Source of the DNA: Allobosea sp. AAP35
Lineage (GTDB): Bacteria; Pseudomonadota; Alphaproteobacteria; Rhizobiales; Beijerinckiaceae
Length of the DNA stretch: 45,159 nucleotides
NCBI RefSeq assembly: GCF_001295925.1
Contig: NZ_LJHQ01000046.1
Coordinates: forward strand, 1 to 45,159
Direction: 5' to 3'
A model generated the notes under the pieces. It saw nothing but the letters and a program-made list of their open reading frames with translations, ran no database searches and had not been told where the DNA came from. Shown here piece after piece: positions 33,797 through 45,041 of this stretch (positions within the stretch are counted from its first letter, which is position 1; the number at the start of each line of letters is the position of its first letter). The position numbers were made by a program, and so were the translations under genes.

Positions 33797-34279
33797 ATGA
33801 CCGCCCTGCCCGCCATCGTCTTCGATCCCACACTCGATCTCGAACTGAAGCGCGAGGTCGCGGTCGCGCCTCACCTCGTCTGGCGCGCCTGGACCGAGCC
33901 CGCGCTGCTGAAGCAGTGGTTCACGCCCGCCCCCTGGAGAACCACCGCCTGCGAGATCGATCTCCAGCCAGGCGGCAAGTTCCGCACCGTGATGGAAGGC
34001 CCCGACGGCGAGAAGCACGACAACACCGGCTGCTTCCTCTTCATCGTGCCGGAGACACTGCTGGTCTTCACCGATGCGCTCGGCCCGGGCTACCGTCCGC
34101 TCGGCTCGGGCTTCATGACCGCCTCCGTCCTGATCGAGCCCACGACCACGGGGACGCTCTATACCGCCCGCGCCCTGCACAAGGACGAGGCCGCGAAGAA
34201 GCAGCACGAGGAGATGGGCTTCCACCAGGGCTGGAGCACGGCGCTGGATCAGTTGGTGGCGCTGGTGCGGGGGATTTGA
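33797..34279 (+). CDS. SRPBCC/AHSA1-domain protein
   Basis: A 160-residue START-like protein of the AHSA1 (Aha1 C-terminal, polyketide-cyclase-like) family. Landmarks are LKREVAVAPHLVWRAWTEPALLKQWF and the central WRTTACEIDLQPGGKFRTVM. Two further regions, GCFLFIVPETLLVFTD and KQHEEMGFHQGWSTALDQLV, complete the domain. These proteins bind hydrophobic ligands in a helix-grip pocket; the ligand is unknown. The ribosome-binding site is very strong (AAGGAGGAG, 5 nt before the ATG). The start overlaps, as ATGA, the stop of a 20-codon open frame at 33738-33800, which could couple translation. Many homologues are paired with an ArsR regulator gene; none is seen intact here. Confidence 0.93.
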   Translation: MTALPAIVFDPTLDLELKREVAVAPHLVWRAWTEPALLKQWFTPAPWRTTACEIDLQPGGKFRTVMEGPDGEKHDNTGCFLFIVPETLLVFTDALGPGYRPLGSGFMTASVLIEPTTTGTLYTARALHKDEAAKKQHEEMGFHQGWSTALDQLVALVRGI

Positions 34280-34303
34280 GCCCCACAAGCTCCATGCATG
34301 AAT

Positions 34304-34330
34304 AAAAAAGCCGGCGGCAAGGCCGGCTTT
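34304..34330 (-). terminator. Rho-independent terminator of rpoD
   Basis: A 9-bp stem AAAGCCGGC / GCCGGCTTT (34307-34315 and 34322-34330) with loop GGCAAG is followed on the minus strand by a T-run (34309-34304). It lies just past the rpoD stop at 34335. It may also serve the converging AHSA1-family gene in the opposite direction. Confidence 0.85.
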
Positions 34331-34334
34331 CGCA

Positions 34335-36377
<2,043 letters not shown>

Positions 36378-36503
36378 TCAGCGCTCCGCACTCTCGCATC
36401 GCCTCCGGCTTGGTGAGAAGCCATAGGCAGACGCATAAAAGGGCGGCGCGGCCGCAGGTCCGGCGCGCTCACCCCACCCAAATCACTCTGGCGAGATGGC
36501 ACC

Positions 36504-36520
36504 GTTCATCCTTGATGAAC
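36504..36520. promoter_or_regulatory. 7-bp palindrome in the rpoD leader
   Basis: GTTCATC-CTT-GATGAAC is perfect, 127 nt upstream of the rpoD start. CCGTT occurs both at its left edge and directly after it, next to TTAAC. It may be an operator or a stem that affects rpoD expression. No regulator is known to me for it. Confidence 0.4.
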
Positions 36521-36593
36521 CGTTAACCACTCCCAATCCGCACGCGCATCTTGACCGCGAAAGACCCGGAACCTTGCCCTGAACCGCTGGTTG

Positions 36594-38504
36594 TCAATCA
36601 CCGGACATCGCCTCCGTCCCCTCGATCGTTTCGAGGCGGGCTTTGACGTCCTTGATCCAGGCGAAATTGGCTTCCGTCGCTTCGTCAGCCAATGCGCGTT
36701 CGGCTGCCTTCAACTCGCTATGTAGCGTCCGCGCGCGATGATGCAAGACGATAGCCTGCCGAATCGAGTCGAAAACCGATTCAGGATCAGCCGCTTGCGC
36801 GAGTTGCAGACGCTCCGCCGGCCCCGTGACCGCCAGCAATTGCGCCTGTGCATCGCGCACGCGCGGCTGTTCCAGCCGGCTCGCAAGCGCCGTCTCGTCA
36901 AGCACGCCTTCCATTGCGGCATCGAGCAGGGCCTGCCGGAAACGCTCGGCCGCGGCCCCGTCGAGCGCCAGCTCCGAAATCTCGTCGGCACATCGCAGGA
37001 TCAGTTCCGGATGGCTCGCCAACGCCAGCAGGATGAAGGCCTCGCGCGTGTCCTCGCCGCGCCCGCGCGCCATGATCTTGGTGCGCGTCAGCTGGCTCGA
37101 GGCCTTGAGGGGCCCCACCAGCCAGGGCGAAACGGGTGAAAAGCCGCCCCGGCCACCGCCGCGCCCGCCGCCGTTCTGCCCGCGGCCGCGCGGATAGGCG
37201 CCATCCCGGCCCCGTTCTGCGCGCGCCGGGGCAGCGCTCGCGAAGAGCTGCGCCAGCCGCTCCTCCATCTCGCGACGATAATGCTTGCGCGTCGTCTCGT
37301 CGCGGATTTGGCCCAGCGGTTCCTTCACCCGGCGCTCGAAGGCGGCGCGACGCTCCGGCGTGTCGAGCGGGCCGGCCTCGACCTCCCGCGTCCACAGCAT
37401 GTCGACGAGCGGCCGCGCCGCGCCCAGGACTTCGGCGATCGCGGCCTTTCCGCCCGAACGCGCCAGATCGTCGGGGTCCTGCCCCTCGGGCAGCAAGGCG
37501 AAGGACAGCGACTTGCCGGGTTCGAGCTGTGGCAAGGCGATATCGATGGCGCGGCTGGCCGCCTTGCGGCCCGCCTTGTCGCCATCGAGGCAGATCACCG
37601 GCTCGTCTGCCATGCGCCAGAGCAGCGTCAACTGGTCCTCGGTCAAGGCGGTACCGAGCGGCGCCACCGTTTGCGGGAAGCCGGCCAGCGCCATCGCGAT
37701 CACGTCGACATAGCCCTCGACGACGATGACGTGGCCGGTGTCGTGGGCGGCCTTGCGGGCATTGTGGTGGTTGAACAGGAGCGAGCCCTTGTGGAAGAGC
37801 GGCGTCTCCGGCGAGTTCAGATATTTGGCCGAAACCTCGGCGCTCATCGCCCGTCCGCCGAAGGCGACGACGCGCCCGCGCGAATCATGAATCGGGAACA
37901 TGATGCGGTCGCGAAAACGGTCGTATGGCACGGCGATCTCCTCGCCATGCACGAGCAGCCCCGCTTCCATCATCAGCTCGGCCGACACGCCCTTGCCCGC
38001 GAGATGGTCGCGCAGCGCGAAGCGATCGGACGGCCCATAGCCCAGCCGGAAGCGCGTGCGTGCCTCGCCATCGAGCCCGCGCGAGGCGAGATAGCGCCGT
38101 GCCGCGCCGCCGCGATCCCCCGCCAGCTCGGCTTCGAAGAAGCGCGCCGCGAGTTCGACCACCTCGTGCAGGCCTTTTCGCCTCTCCTCCTGGACCTGCG
38201 CCTCTTGCGTGATCTTCGGCAGAGTGACACCGGCCTCGGCAGCGAGCTTTTCCACGGCCTCGGGGAAGGACAGCCCCTCCGTCTCCATCACGAATTTGAA
38301 GATGTCGCCGTTCTTGCCCGACGAGAAATCGAAGAAGGAGGCCTTCTGGTCATTGACGAAGAAGGATGGAGTCTTCTCGGCGTTGAAAGGCGAGAGACCC
38401 TTCCATTCGCGGCCGGCCTTGGCGAGGCGCACGCGCTTGCCCACCACCGCCGAAACCGGCAGCCGCGCCTTGATTTCTTCCAGAATGGAGGGCGGGAACT
38501 TCAT
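36594..38504 (-). CDS. dnaG: DNA primase
   Basis: A 636-residue primase that synthesises RNA primers for replication. The N-terminal domain aligns with the CHC2 zinc domain, but all four metal ligands are replaced: S38, N41, D59, S62 in KGLSPFNAEKTPSFFVN and FDFSSGKNGD, instead of C, H, C, C. The fold framework (EKTPSF, GDIFKFVM) is kept. The catalytic TOPRIM core is intact: region PYDRFRDRIMFPIHDSRGRV, VVEGYVDVIAMALAGF with the catalytic Glu, and EPVICLDGDKAGRKAASRAI with the Asp pair. The C-terminal helicase-interaction part follows after about residue 440. It is upstream of rpoD on the same strand. The loss of zinc ligands is discussed under findings. Confidence 0.97.
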   Translation of the reverse strand: MKFPPSILEEIKARLPVSAVVGKRVRLAKAGREWKGLSPFNAEKTPSFFVNDQKASFFDFSSGKNGDIFKFVMETEGLSFPEAVEKLAAEAGVTLPKITQEAQVQEERRKGLHEVVELAARFFEAELAGDRGGAARRYLASRGLDGEARTRFRLGYGPSDRFALRDHLAGKGVSAELMMEAGLLVHGEEIAVPYDRFRDRIMFPIHDSRGRVVAFGGRAMSAEVSAKYLNSPETPLFHKGSLLFNHHNARKAAHDTGHVIVVEGYVDVIAMALAGFPQTVAPLGTALTEDQLTLLWRMADEPVICLDGDKAGRKAASRAIDIALPQLEPGKSLSFALLPEGQDPDDLARSGGKAAIAEVLGAARPLVDMLWTREVEAGPLDTPERRAAFERRVKEPLGQIRDETTRKHYRREMEERLAQLFASAAPARAERGRDGAYPRGRGQNGGGRGGGRGGFSPVSPWLVGPLKASSQLTRTKIMARGRGEDTREAFILLALASHPELILRCADEISELALDGAAAERFRQALLDAAMEGVLDETALASRLEQPRVRDAQAQLLAVTGPAERLQLAQAADPESVFDSIRQAIVLHHRARTLHSELKAAERALADEATEANFAWIKDVKARLETIEGTEAMSGD

Positions 38505-38621
38505 CGCTCTCTATGTGGGCGCGAGCGCCGCCAAAGCCAATCGCGGATATGGCGGAAGCCCGGTTTGTTGGCGCAATCCACAGCCGCGTGATAAAGAAAC
38601 CGTGGTAAAAGGAAGAAAGCC

Positions 38622-38897
38622 ATGGCCCTCAACATCAAGGATCCGGAGACGGAAAAGGCCGTGCGGACGCTGGCGAAACGCCGCGGCCTCAGCCTGACCG
38701 AGGCCGTGCGTCAGGCTGTCAGCAGCGAACTCGGCAAGGACGAATTGTCGGAGGACGAGAAGGCACGGCGGATCGCGGAGGGGCGGCGAAAGCTGAAGGC
38801 GTTTTACGACCGACACAACGTTAAACCGACGACGCATGTCATGACCAAGCAGGAAATGGACGACGCGATTGGTTATGATGAGAATGGTTTCTGGTGA
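38622..38897 (+). CDS. vapB: Antitoxin VapB (PSK-operon transcription-factor type)
   Basis: A 91-residue antitoxin with the N-terminal ribbon-helix-like region MALNIKDPETEKAVRTLAKR then GLSLTEAVRQAVSSELGK, typical of the Psk_trans_fac VapB family. Its C-terminal part (about residues 50-91) should wrap the toxin. The stop overlaps the start of vapC (GTGA), giving tight coupling. It has GGAAG upstream. It is transcribed opposite to dnaG and lies in its upstream region, between dnaG and yqeY. Confidence 0.93.
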   Translation: MALNIKDPETEKAVRTLAKRRGLSLTEAVRQAVSSELGKDELSEDEKARRIAEGRRKLKAFYDRHNVKPTTHVMTKQEMDDAIGYDENGFW

Positions 38898-39283
38898 AAC
38901 TCGTCGTCGATACTTCGGCAATCGTCGCTTGTATGACAGGCGAGCCCGAAGCGGGCAGGTTCGCAGAACTTCTTGAGTTGGCCGATACCCGTGTTTTGTC
39001 GAGTCTGAACCTCCTTGAGTCGCGTCTCGTCATAGCGTTCTCGAAGGGAATGCTCGTCGATACGGTCGATGACTTCCTCGCTGAATACCAGATCGACATA
39101 ATCCCCTTTGACGAAGCCCTCTCCGATCGCGCTTTCGAAGCCTATCGCCGCTTCGGCAAGGGCCGCCATCCCGCCAAGCTCAACATGGGCGATTGCGCGG
39201 CCTATGCACTGGCGAGGGCGCGTGGCTGGCCGCTGCTCTACAAGGGTGAAGATTTTAGCCTGACGGACATCGAGCGGGCGTGA
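38894..39283 (+). CDS. vapC: Toxin VapC (PIN-domain ribonuclease)
   Basis: The 129-residue PIN-domain nuclease starts with GTG (KLVVDTSAIVACMTGEPEAG). Acidic active-site residues are seen as D6 in VVDTSAI, E43 in NLLESR, D100 in LNMGDCAAYALARA and a later Asp near LYKGEDFSLTDIE. All four PIN acidic positions are therefore present, and the toxin looks active. It cleaves RNA, often initiator tRNA, and is inhibited by VapB. It overlaps vapB by 4 nt. A 9-bp hairpin covers its stop codon. It converges with yqeY. Confidence 0.94.
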   Translation: MKLVVDTSAIVACMTGEPEAGRFAELLELADTRVLSSLNLLESRLVIAFSKGMLVDTVDDFLAEYQIDIIPFDEALSDRAFEAYRRFGKGRHPAKLNMGDCAAYALARARGWPLLYKGEDFSLTDIERA

Positions 39284-39292
39284 GCCCGCTCG
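39271..39292. terminator. Hairpin at the end of vapC
   Basis: CGAGCGGGC and GCCCGCTCG flank GTGA with the vapC stop in the loop/right arm. There is no T-run. It sits between the converging vapC and yqeY genes and may end transcription in both directions. Confidence 0.55.
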
Positions 39293-39304
39293 CCCTGTAG
39301 AGCC

Positions 39305-39766
39305 TCAACCGCTCAGCGCCGCCTTCACCAGCCCGCTTGCCTTGCCGAAGTCCATCTGGCCGGCATAATGCGCACGCAGGATCGCGATGACCTTGCCCAT
39401 GTCCTTGACGGATTCGGCGCCGCTTTCGGTGACGGCCGCAGCGATGGCGGCCTTCACCTCGTCCTCGGACATCTGCTTGGGCATGTAGCTCGCGATCACC
39501 TCGACCTCGGCGCGTTCCCCGGCAGCCAGTTCGGGGCGGCCATTGGCGTCATAGATCGCGATCGATTCCTGGCGCTGCTTGATCATCTTCTGCAGCAGCG
39601 CGAGGATCTCGTCGGGCATCGTCTCGGGCTTGCCGAGGCCACGCGCCTCGATGTCCTTGTCCTTCAGCGCCGAGGTGATCAGGCGGATGGTCGAGACCTT
39701 GCCTTTCTCGCCGGCCTTCATCGCCTCCTTGAGATCGGCCGTGAAGCGCTCGCGCAGGTTGGACAT
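39305..39766 (-). CDS. yqeY: GatB/YqeY domain-containing protein
   Basis: A 153-residue all-helical protein. The YqeY domain resembles the C-terminal tRNA-binding tail domain of GatB, and its own function remains undefined. Landmarks are MSNLRERFTADLKEAMKAGE, KVSTIRLITSALKDKDIEAR, EILALLQKMIKQRQESI and GKVIAILRAHYAGQMDFGKA. It is typically found next to dnaG and rpoD in this bacterial group. Here vapBC lies between it and dnaG. It is divergent from carA, and the 154 nt between them should hold promoters for both. Confidence 0.95.
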   Translation of the reverse strand: MSNLRERFTADLKEAMKAGEKGKVSTIRLITSALKDKDIEARGLGKPETMPDEILALLQKMIKQRQESIAIYDANGRPELAAGERAEVEVIASYMPKQMSEDEVKAAIAAAVTESGAESVKDMGKVIAILRAHYAGQMDFGKASGLVKAALSG

Positions 39767-39920
39767 GTCAGTATTCCCTTTTTAGCCACGGGCTCTGCGC
39801 CCGCATCGATTGACGTCATGGGAGCGCGTCTTTAAGGCTCGCGCTCCAGACGACGGCGAGCGAAAACGCTGCCGCCCATGCATTGCCGCAAGCCAGCGCG
39901 GCCTGGACCGAGACATAGAC

Positions 39921-41123
39921 ATGACCGCACATGAAGGAAACCCCGCCGCGGGCGGCTGGAGCGAACCGCGCGCGACCGCGCTGCTGGTGCTGGCGGACGG
40001 CACGGTGCTTGAGGGCTTCGGCCTGGGGGCCACCGGCGAGGCGCCGGGCGAAGTCTGCTTCAACACGGCGATGACCGGCTATCAGGAAATCCTGACCGAC
40101 CCCTCCTATGCCGGGCAGATCATCACCTTCACCTTCCCCCATATCGGCAATGTCGGCGTCAATGACGACGACACCGAGACCGTCAACGCCGCCGCCTCCT
40201 CCGGCGTGCGCGGCGTCGTCCTCCATGCCGCCATCACCGAGCCGTCCAACTGGCGTGCCAGCCGGCATTTCGACGCCTGGCTCAAGGCTCGCAACATCGT
40301 CGGCATCTGCGGCATCGACACCCGCGCGCTGACCGCACTGATCCGCGACGGCGGCATGCCGAACGCGGTGCTGGCCCATGCGCCCGATGGTGTGTTCGAC
40401 ATTCCGCGCCTTCAGGCGATGGCGGCGGAGCTGCCGGATATGACCGGTCTCGATCTCGTTCCGCTGGTGACCTCGACTCAGCGCTATGACTGGGACGAGA
40501 CGCCTTGGCAGTGGCCGGCCGGCTACGGCAAGCGCACGAGCGCGGCCCACAAGGTCGTGGCCATCGACTATGGCGTGAAGCGCAACATCCTGCGCCTGCT
40601 CTCCAAGGTCGGCTGCGACGTCACCGTCGTGCCCGCGACCGCGACCGCGTCCGAGATCATGGCGCTGAAGCCGGACGGCATCTTCCTCTCGAACGGCCCG
40701 GGCGACCCGGCCGCGACCGGCGAATATGCAGTCCCGGTGATCAAGGAATTGCTAGAGAAGAAGGTCCCGACCTTCGGCATCTGCCTCGGCCACCAGATGC
40801 TGGCGCTCGCCGTCGGCGGCCAGACCATGAAGATGAAGCAGGGCCATCACGGCGCCAACCACCCGGTGCAGGACAAGACCACCGGCAAGGTCGAGATCGT
40901 CTCGATGAACCATGGCTTCGCGGTCGATCCCGCCTCGCTGCCCGCGCATGCGGTCGAAACCCATGTTTCGCTGTTCGACGGCTCCAACAGCGGCTTTGCC
41001 CTGACAGACCGCCCGGCCTTCAGCGTCCAGCACCACCCCGAGGCCTCGCCCGGCCCTCAGGACAGCCACTACCTCTTCAACCGCTTCGTCGAGATGATGG
41101 ACGCGGACAAGGCGAAGGCCTGA
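39921..41123 (+). CDS. carA: Carbamoyl-phosphate synthase small subunit
   Basis: CarA (400 residues) is the glutaminase subunit that supplies ammonia to CarB for carbamoyl phosphate, feeding arginine and pyrimidine synthesis. The N-terminal domain reads LVLADGTVLEGFGLGATGEA and GEVCFNTAMTGYQEILTDPS. The class I glutaminase triad is seen as the nucleophile Cys in FGICLGHQMLAL and the His-Glu pair in QHHPEASPGPQDSHYLF. The start at 39921 (MTAHEGNPAAGG) is chosen because it leaves the usual N-terminal length; the frame to 39810 has no supporting homology. The large subunit gene carB is not in the window; the next gene is a small secreted protein. Confidence 0.97.
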   Translation: MTAHEGNPAAGGWSEPRATALLVLADGTVLEGFGLGATGEAPGEVCFNTAMTGYQEILTDPSYAGQIITFTFPHIGNVGVNDDDTETVNAAASSGVRGVVLHAAITEPSNWRASRHFDAWLKARNIVGICGIDTRALTALIRDGGMPNAVLAHAPDGVFDIPRLQAMAAELPDMTGLDLVPLVTSTQRYDWDETPWQWPAGYGKRTSAAHKVVAIDYGVKRNILRLLSKVGCDVTVVPATATASEIMALKPDGIFLSNGPGDPAATGEYAVPVIKELLEKKVPTFGICLGHQMLALAVGGQTMKMKQGHHGANHPVQDKTTGKVEIVSMNHGFAVDPASLPAHAVETHVSLFDGSNSGFALTDRPAFSVQHHPEASPGPQDSHYLFNRFVEMMDADKAKA

Positions 41124-41161
41124 CCGGGCCCGCGCTCAGCCTCTCAAAGCCGGGATCCGCC

Positions 41162-41431
41162 ATGCCGCGTCTGCTCATGATCAGCCTGTGTCTGTCGCTC
41201 TCGACAGCGCCGGCCTTTGCCCAGGCGCTCTGCGACGAGATGTGGGCCGAACGCAACGCGATCTATTTCGACGCGGGCTACTGCTTCAAGACGACCCGCG
41301 CCAAGGCGGCTTTCGGCGACAATGCCGACTGCCGCTACGACAATATCGCGGATGTGCCGCTGACGGCCCGCAACCGCGCCGATATCGCCGACATTCTGCA
41401 GCGCGAGCGCAGCGCCGGCTGCCCGCGCTGA
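41162..41431 (+). CDS. Small secreted YARHG-domain-like protein
   Basis: An 89-residue protein with a signal peptide (MPRLLMISLCLSLSTAPAFA, cleavage near AFAQA). The mature part is CDEMWAERNAIYFDAGYCFK then FGDNADCRYDNIADVPLTAR. This resembles YARHG-type domains, with the W-x-x-R-N-x-I-(Y/F)-x-x-x-G-(Y/F)-C-F core. There are four cysteines in the mature part, which may form disulfides. The function is unknown. It lies 38 nt after carA in the same direction and could be carried on the same transcript. Confidence 0.8.
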   Translation: MPRLLMISLCLSLSTAPAFAQALCDEMWAERNAIYFDAGYCFKTTRAKAAFGDNADCRYDNIADVPLTARNRADIADILQRERSAGCPR

Positions 41432-41508
41432 CGGCCATCCCCTTTCGCACCTCCCGCCGGCAGGTCCCGACCTGATCCTGGCCTTCAACCTCCAGGCTCT
41501 CGCGCGAC

Positions 41509-43131
<1,623 letters not shown>

Positions 43132-43157
43132 CGTCTGCGCTGTCTCGGAACAACGTC

Positions 43158-43262
43158 GTCATCCTGGGCGAAGCGCAGCTTCGTCCCGGATCCATCGAAG
43201 ACCACGACCGTGCCCTATGATGGATCCCGGCCTGCGCCGCTTCGCGGCTAGTCCAGGATGAC
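43158..43262. repeat. Intergenic palindromic repeat, type D
   Basis: The interval opens GTCATCCTGGGCGAAGCGCA and closes GCGGCTAGTCCAGGATGAC, so its ends are inverse complements. Internal pairs include GGATCCATCGAAG with a reverse relation to ATGATGGATCCCGG. It fills most of the 208 nt between the ABC-F gene and the haemoglobin gene. It is a different sequence family from types A, B and C. Confidence 0.65.
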
Positions 43263-43339
43263 GCAGCAGATCGAGATCAAGGACCCCGTCCGCCGACCCG
43301 GATAGCGTCCGCGTCCAGCGATCAAGCCGCGAGCCTTTG

Positions 43340-43768
43340 ATGACCGACAATCCCCTGCCCAAACCCGGCGCTGCCCACCCCGCCATCACCGAGGCGATGA
43401 TCGCGACCCTGGTCGCGCGCTTCTACGCCAGGGCGCGCGAGGATGCCGTGATCGGGCCGGTCTTCCAGGACGCCGTCGCGGACTGGGACGAGCACATCGC
43501 CAACATCGCCGATTTCTGGAGCTCGGTGATGCTGCGCACCGGGCGCTATCACGGCCGGCCGATGCGCCCGCATCTGATCCTGCCGCTGGAGCCGCAGCAT
43601 TTCGACCGCTGGCTGGCTCTGTTCGAGGAGACCGCCCATGAGGTCTGCGGCGCGCCAGACATCGCTGACGCCTTCATCATGCGCGCCCGCCGCATCGCCG
43701 ACAGTTTCGAGATGGGCCGTGCCTCGGTCACGGGTGCAATCGCCCGCCCGCGCCACAGCCGGGGCTGA
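43340..43768 (+). CDS. Group III truncated haemoglobin
   Basis: A 142-residue globin of the group III (trHbP/CtrHb) class. Recognisable are ITEAMIATLVARFYARARED, a proximal-helix region with FWSSVMLRTGRYHGRPMRPH, and HFDRWLALFEETAHEV; the proximal His is likely the one in the middle part. Such globins bind O2 or NO, and roles in oxidative or nitrosative stress and respiration have been proposed; no role is proven here. The start is the ATG at 43340. It converges with the methyltransferase gene downstream, 19 nt apart. Confidence 0.94.
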   Translation: MTDNPLPKPGAAHPAITEAMIATLVARFYARAREDAVIGPVFQDAVADWDEHIANIADFWSSVMLRTGRYHGRPMRPHLILPLEPQHFDRWLALFEETAHEVCGAPDIADAFIMRARRIADSFEMGRASVTGAIARPRHSRG

Positions 43769-43787
43769 GGCTGCCGCCGGCCAGCAC

Positions 43788-45041
43788 CTAAAATCCCCGC
43801 GCCGCCAGCGCCTTCTCGTCGTCCTGGATATAGTCCCGGATCACCGGCACCGCGCTCTTGTGCGGGCCGAGCAGAAGCTGGAAGACCATGTCGCCGCCGA
43901 TGTCGAAGGAGATCGAGCAGGCGCAGAGATAGAACTCCCACATCCGTGCGAAGCGCTCGCCCATCATGGCCACGACCGCAGGCCTTTGCGCCATGAAGCG
44001 CGCGCGCCAAGCTTCCAGCGTCCAGTGATAATGCCGACGCCAGAACTCGCAATCCGACGACCACAGCCCGGTCTGCTCGACCGCGGCGAACACCTCCGAC
44101 AGCGCCGGGGCATAGCCACCCGGAAAAATGTATTTGTCGAAGAACGGACCCGTGAAGCCCGGCGGGCCGACGCGGCCGATGCAATGCACCAGCGCGCTCC
44201 CGTCCGGCGTCAGCAGGTCGCGGATCTTTTCGAAATATTCGAGGTAATGCGCGACGCCGACATGCTCCATCATGCCGACCGAGACGACCCGGTCGAAGGT
44301 GCCTGTCAGCTCGCGATAGTCCTTGTTGATGAAGCTCACGGCCTCGCCGACGCCTGCGGATTCGGCCCGCTTCCGCGCGGCCGCCATCTGATCGGGCGAG
44401 ACATTGAGCCCCGTCACCTTCGCGCCACAAGCCCTCGCCAGATAGATCGCCAACTCACCCCAGCCGGAGCCAATGTCGAGAACGGTCATGCCGGGCTCGA
44501 TCCTGAGTTTGGCGGCGATGTGCCGGAGCTTGGCCTGCTGCGCAGCCTCCAGCCCGACCTCAGGCGAGTGCCAATAGGCGCAGGAATAGGTCATCGTCTC
44601 GTCGAGCCAGAGCCGGTAGAAATCGGACGGAATGTCGTAGTGGTGCTTGACTCGTCTGCCCGCGACGCCGAGCGGGTTGTGCATCCGCAGCCGCCGGATC
44701 CTGAAGCGCACCGAGCGGATCAGCTTCTGCAACGGCTGCTTGCGCAGTTCCTGGCGCTGCAGCCAGAACAGCGTCAGCAGGTCATGGATCGTGCCCTCCT
44801 CGAAATCGATCCGCCCATCCATATAGCCCTCGGCCAGGGCCAGTTCAGGATTGAGGAAGAGTTCGCGCTCGATCCGCTCGTCGTGGAAGCGCACCGTGAC
44901 GGAAGGAGCGGTCTTGACGACGCCGGCAAAGGTCAAATCGCCGGGGCCGGGGCCGAAGACATGTCGCCCGCTGTCGGGCGTGAGCACCGTAAGCCGGCCA
45001 TGCCTGATAAAACTCTTTAACATACGCGGAAGCAGAAGCAT
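43788..45041 (-). CDS. Cyclopropane-fatty-acyl-phospholipid synthase family methyltransferase
   Basis: A 417-residue SAM-dependent enzyme that, in the family, adds a methylene to membrane unsaturated lipids. An N-terminal lipid-binding half (about 1-120) precedes the CFA domain. The SAM motif I is VLDIGSGWGELAIYLARACG. Other family landmarks are IPSDFYRLWLDETMTYSCAYW, VSVGMMEHVGVAHYLEYFEK and FWRRHYHWTLEAWRARF. The motif set fits CFA synthase well and the length is slightly long. Whether it makes cyclopropane fatty acids or another methylated lipid is not settled. Its upstream region runs to the right end of the sequence, so promoter sequence is only partly available. Confidence 0.94.
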   Translation of the reverse strand: MLLLPRMLKSFIRHGRLTVLTPDSGRHVFGPGPGDLTFAGVVKTAPSVTVRFHDERIERELFLNPELALAEGYMDGRIDFEEGTIHDLLTLFWLQRQELRKQPLQKLIRSVRFRIRRLRMHNPLGVAGRRVKHHYDIPSDFYRLWLDETMTYSCAYWHSPEVGLEAAQQAKLRHIAAKLRIEPGMTVLDIGSGWGELAIYLARACGAKVTGLNVSPDQMAAARKRAESAGVGEAVSFINKDYRELTGTFDRVVSVGMMEHVGVAHYLEYFEKIRDLLTPDGSALVHCIGRVGPPGFTGPFFDKYIFPGGYAPALSEVFAAVEQTGLWSSDCEFWRRHYHWTLEAWRARFMAQRPAVVAMMGERFARMWEFYLCACSISFDIGGDMVFQLLLGPHKSAVPVIRDYIQDDEKALAARGF

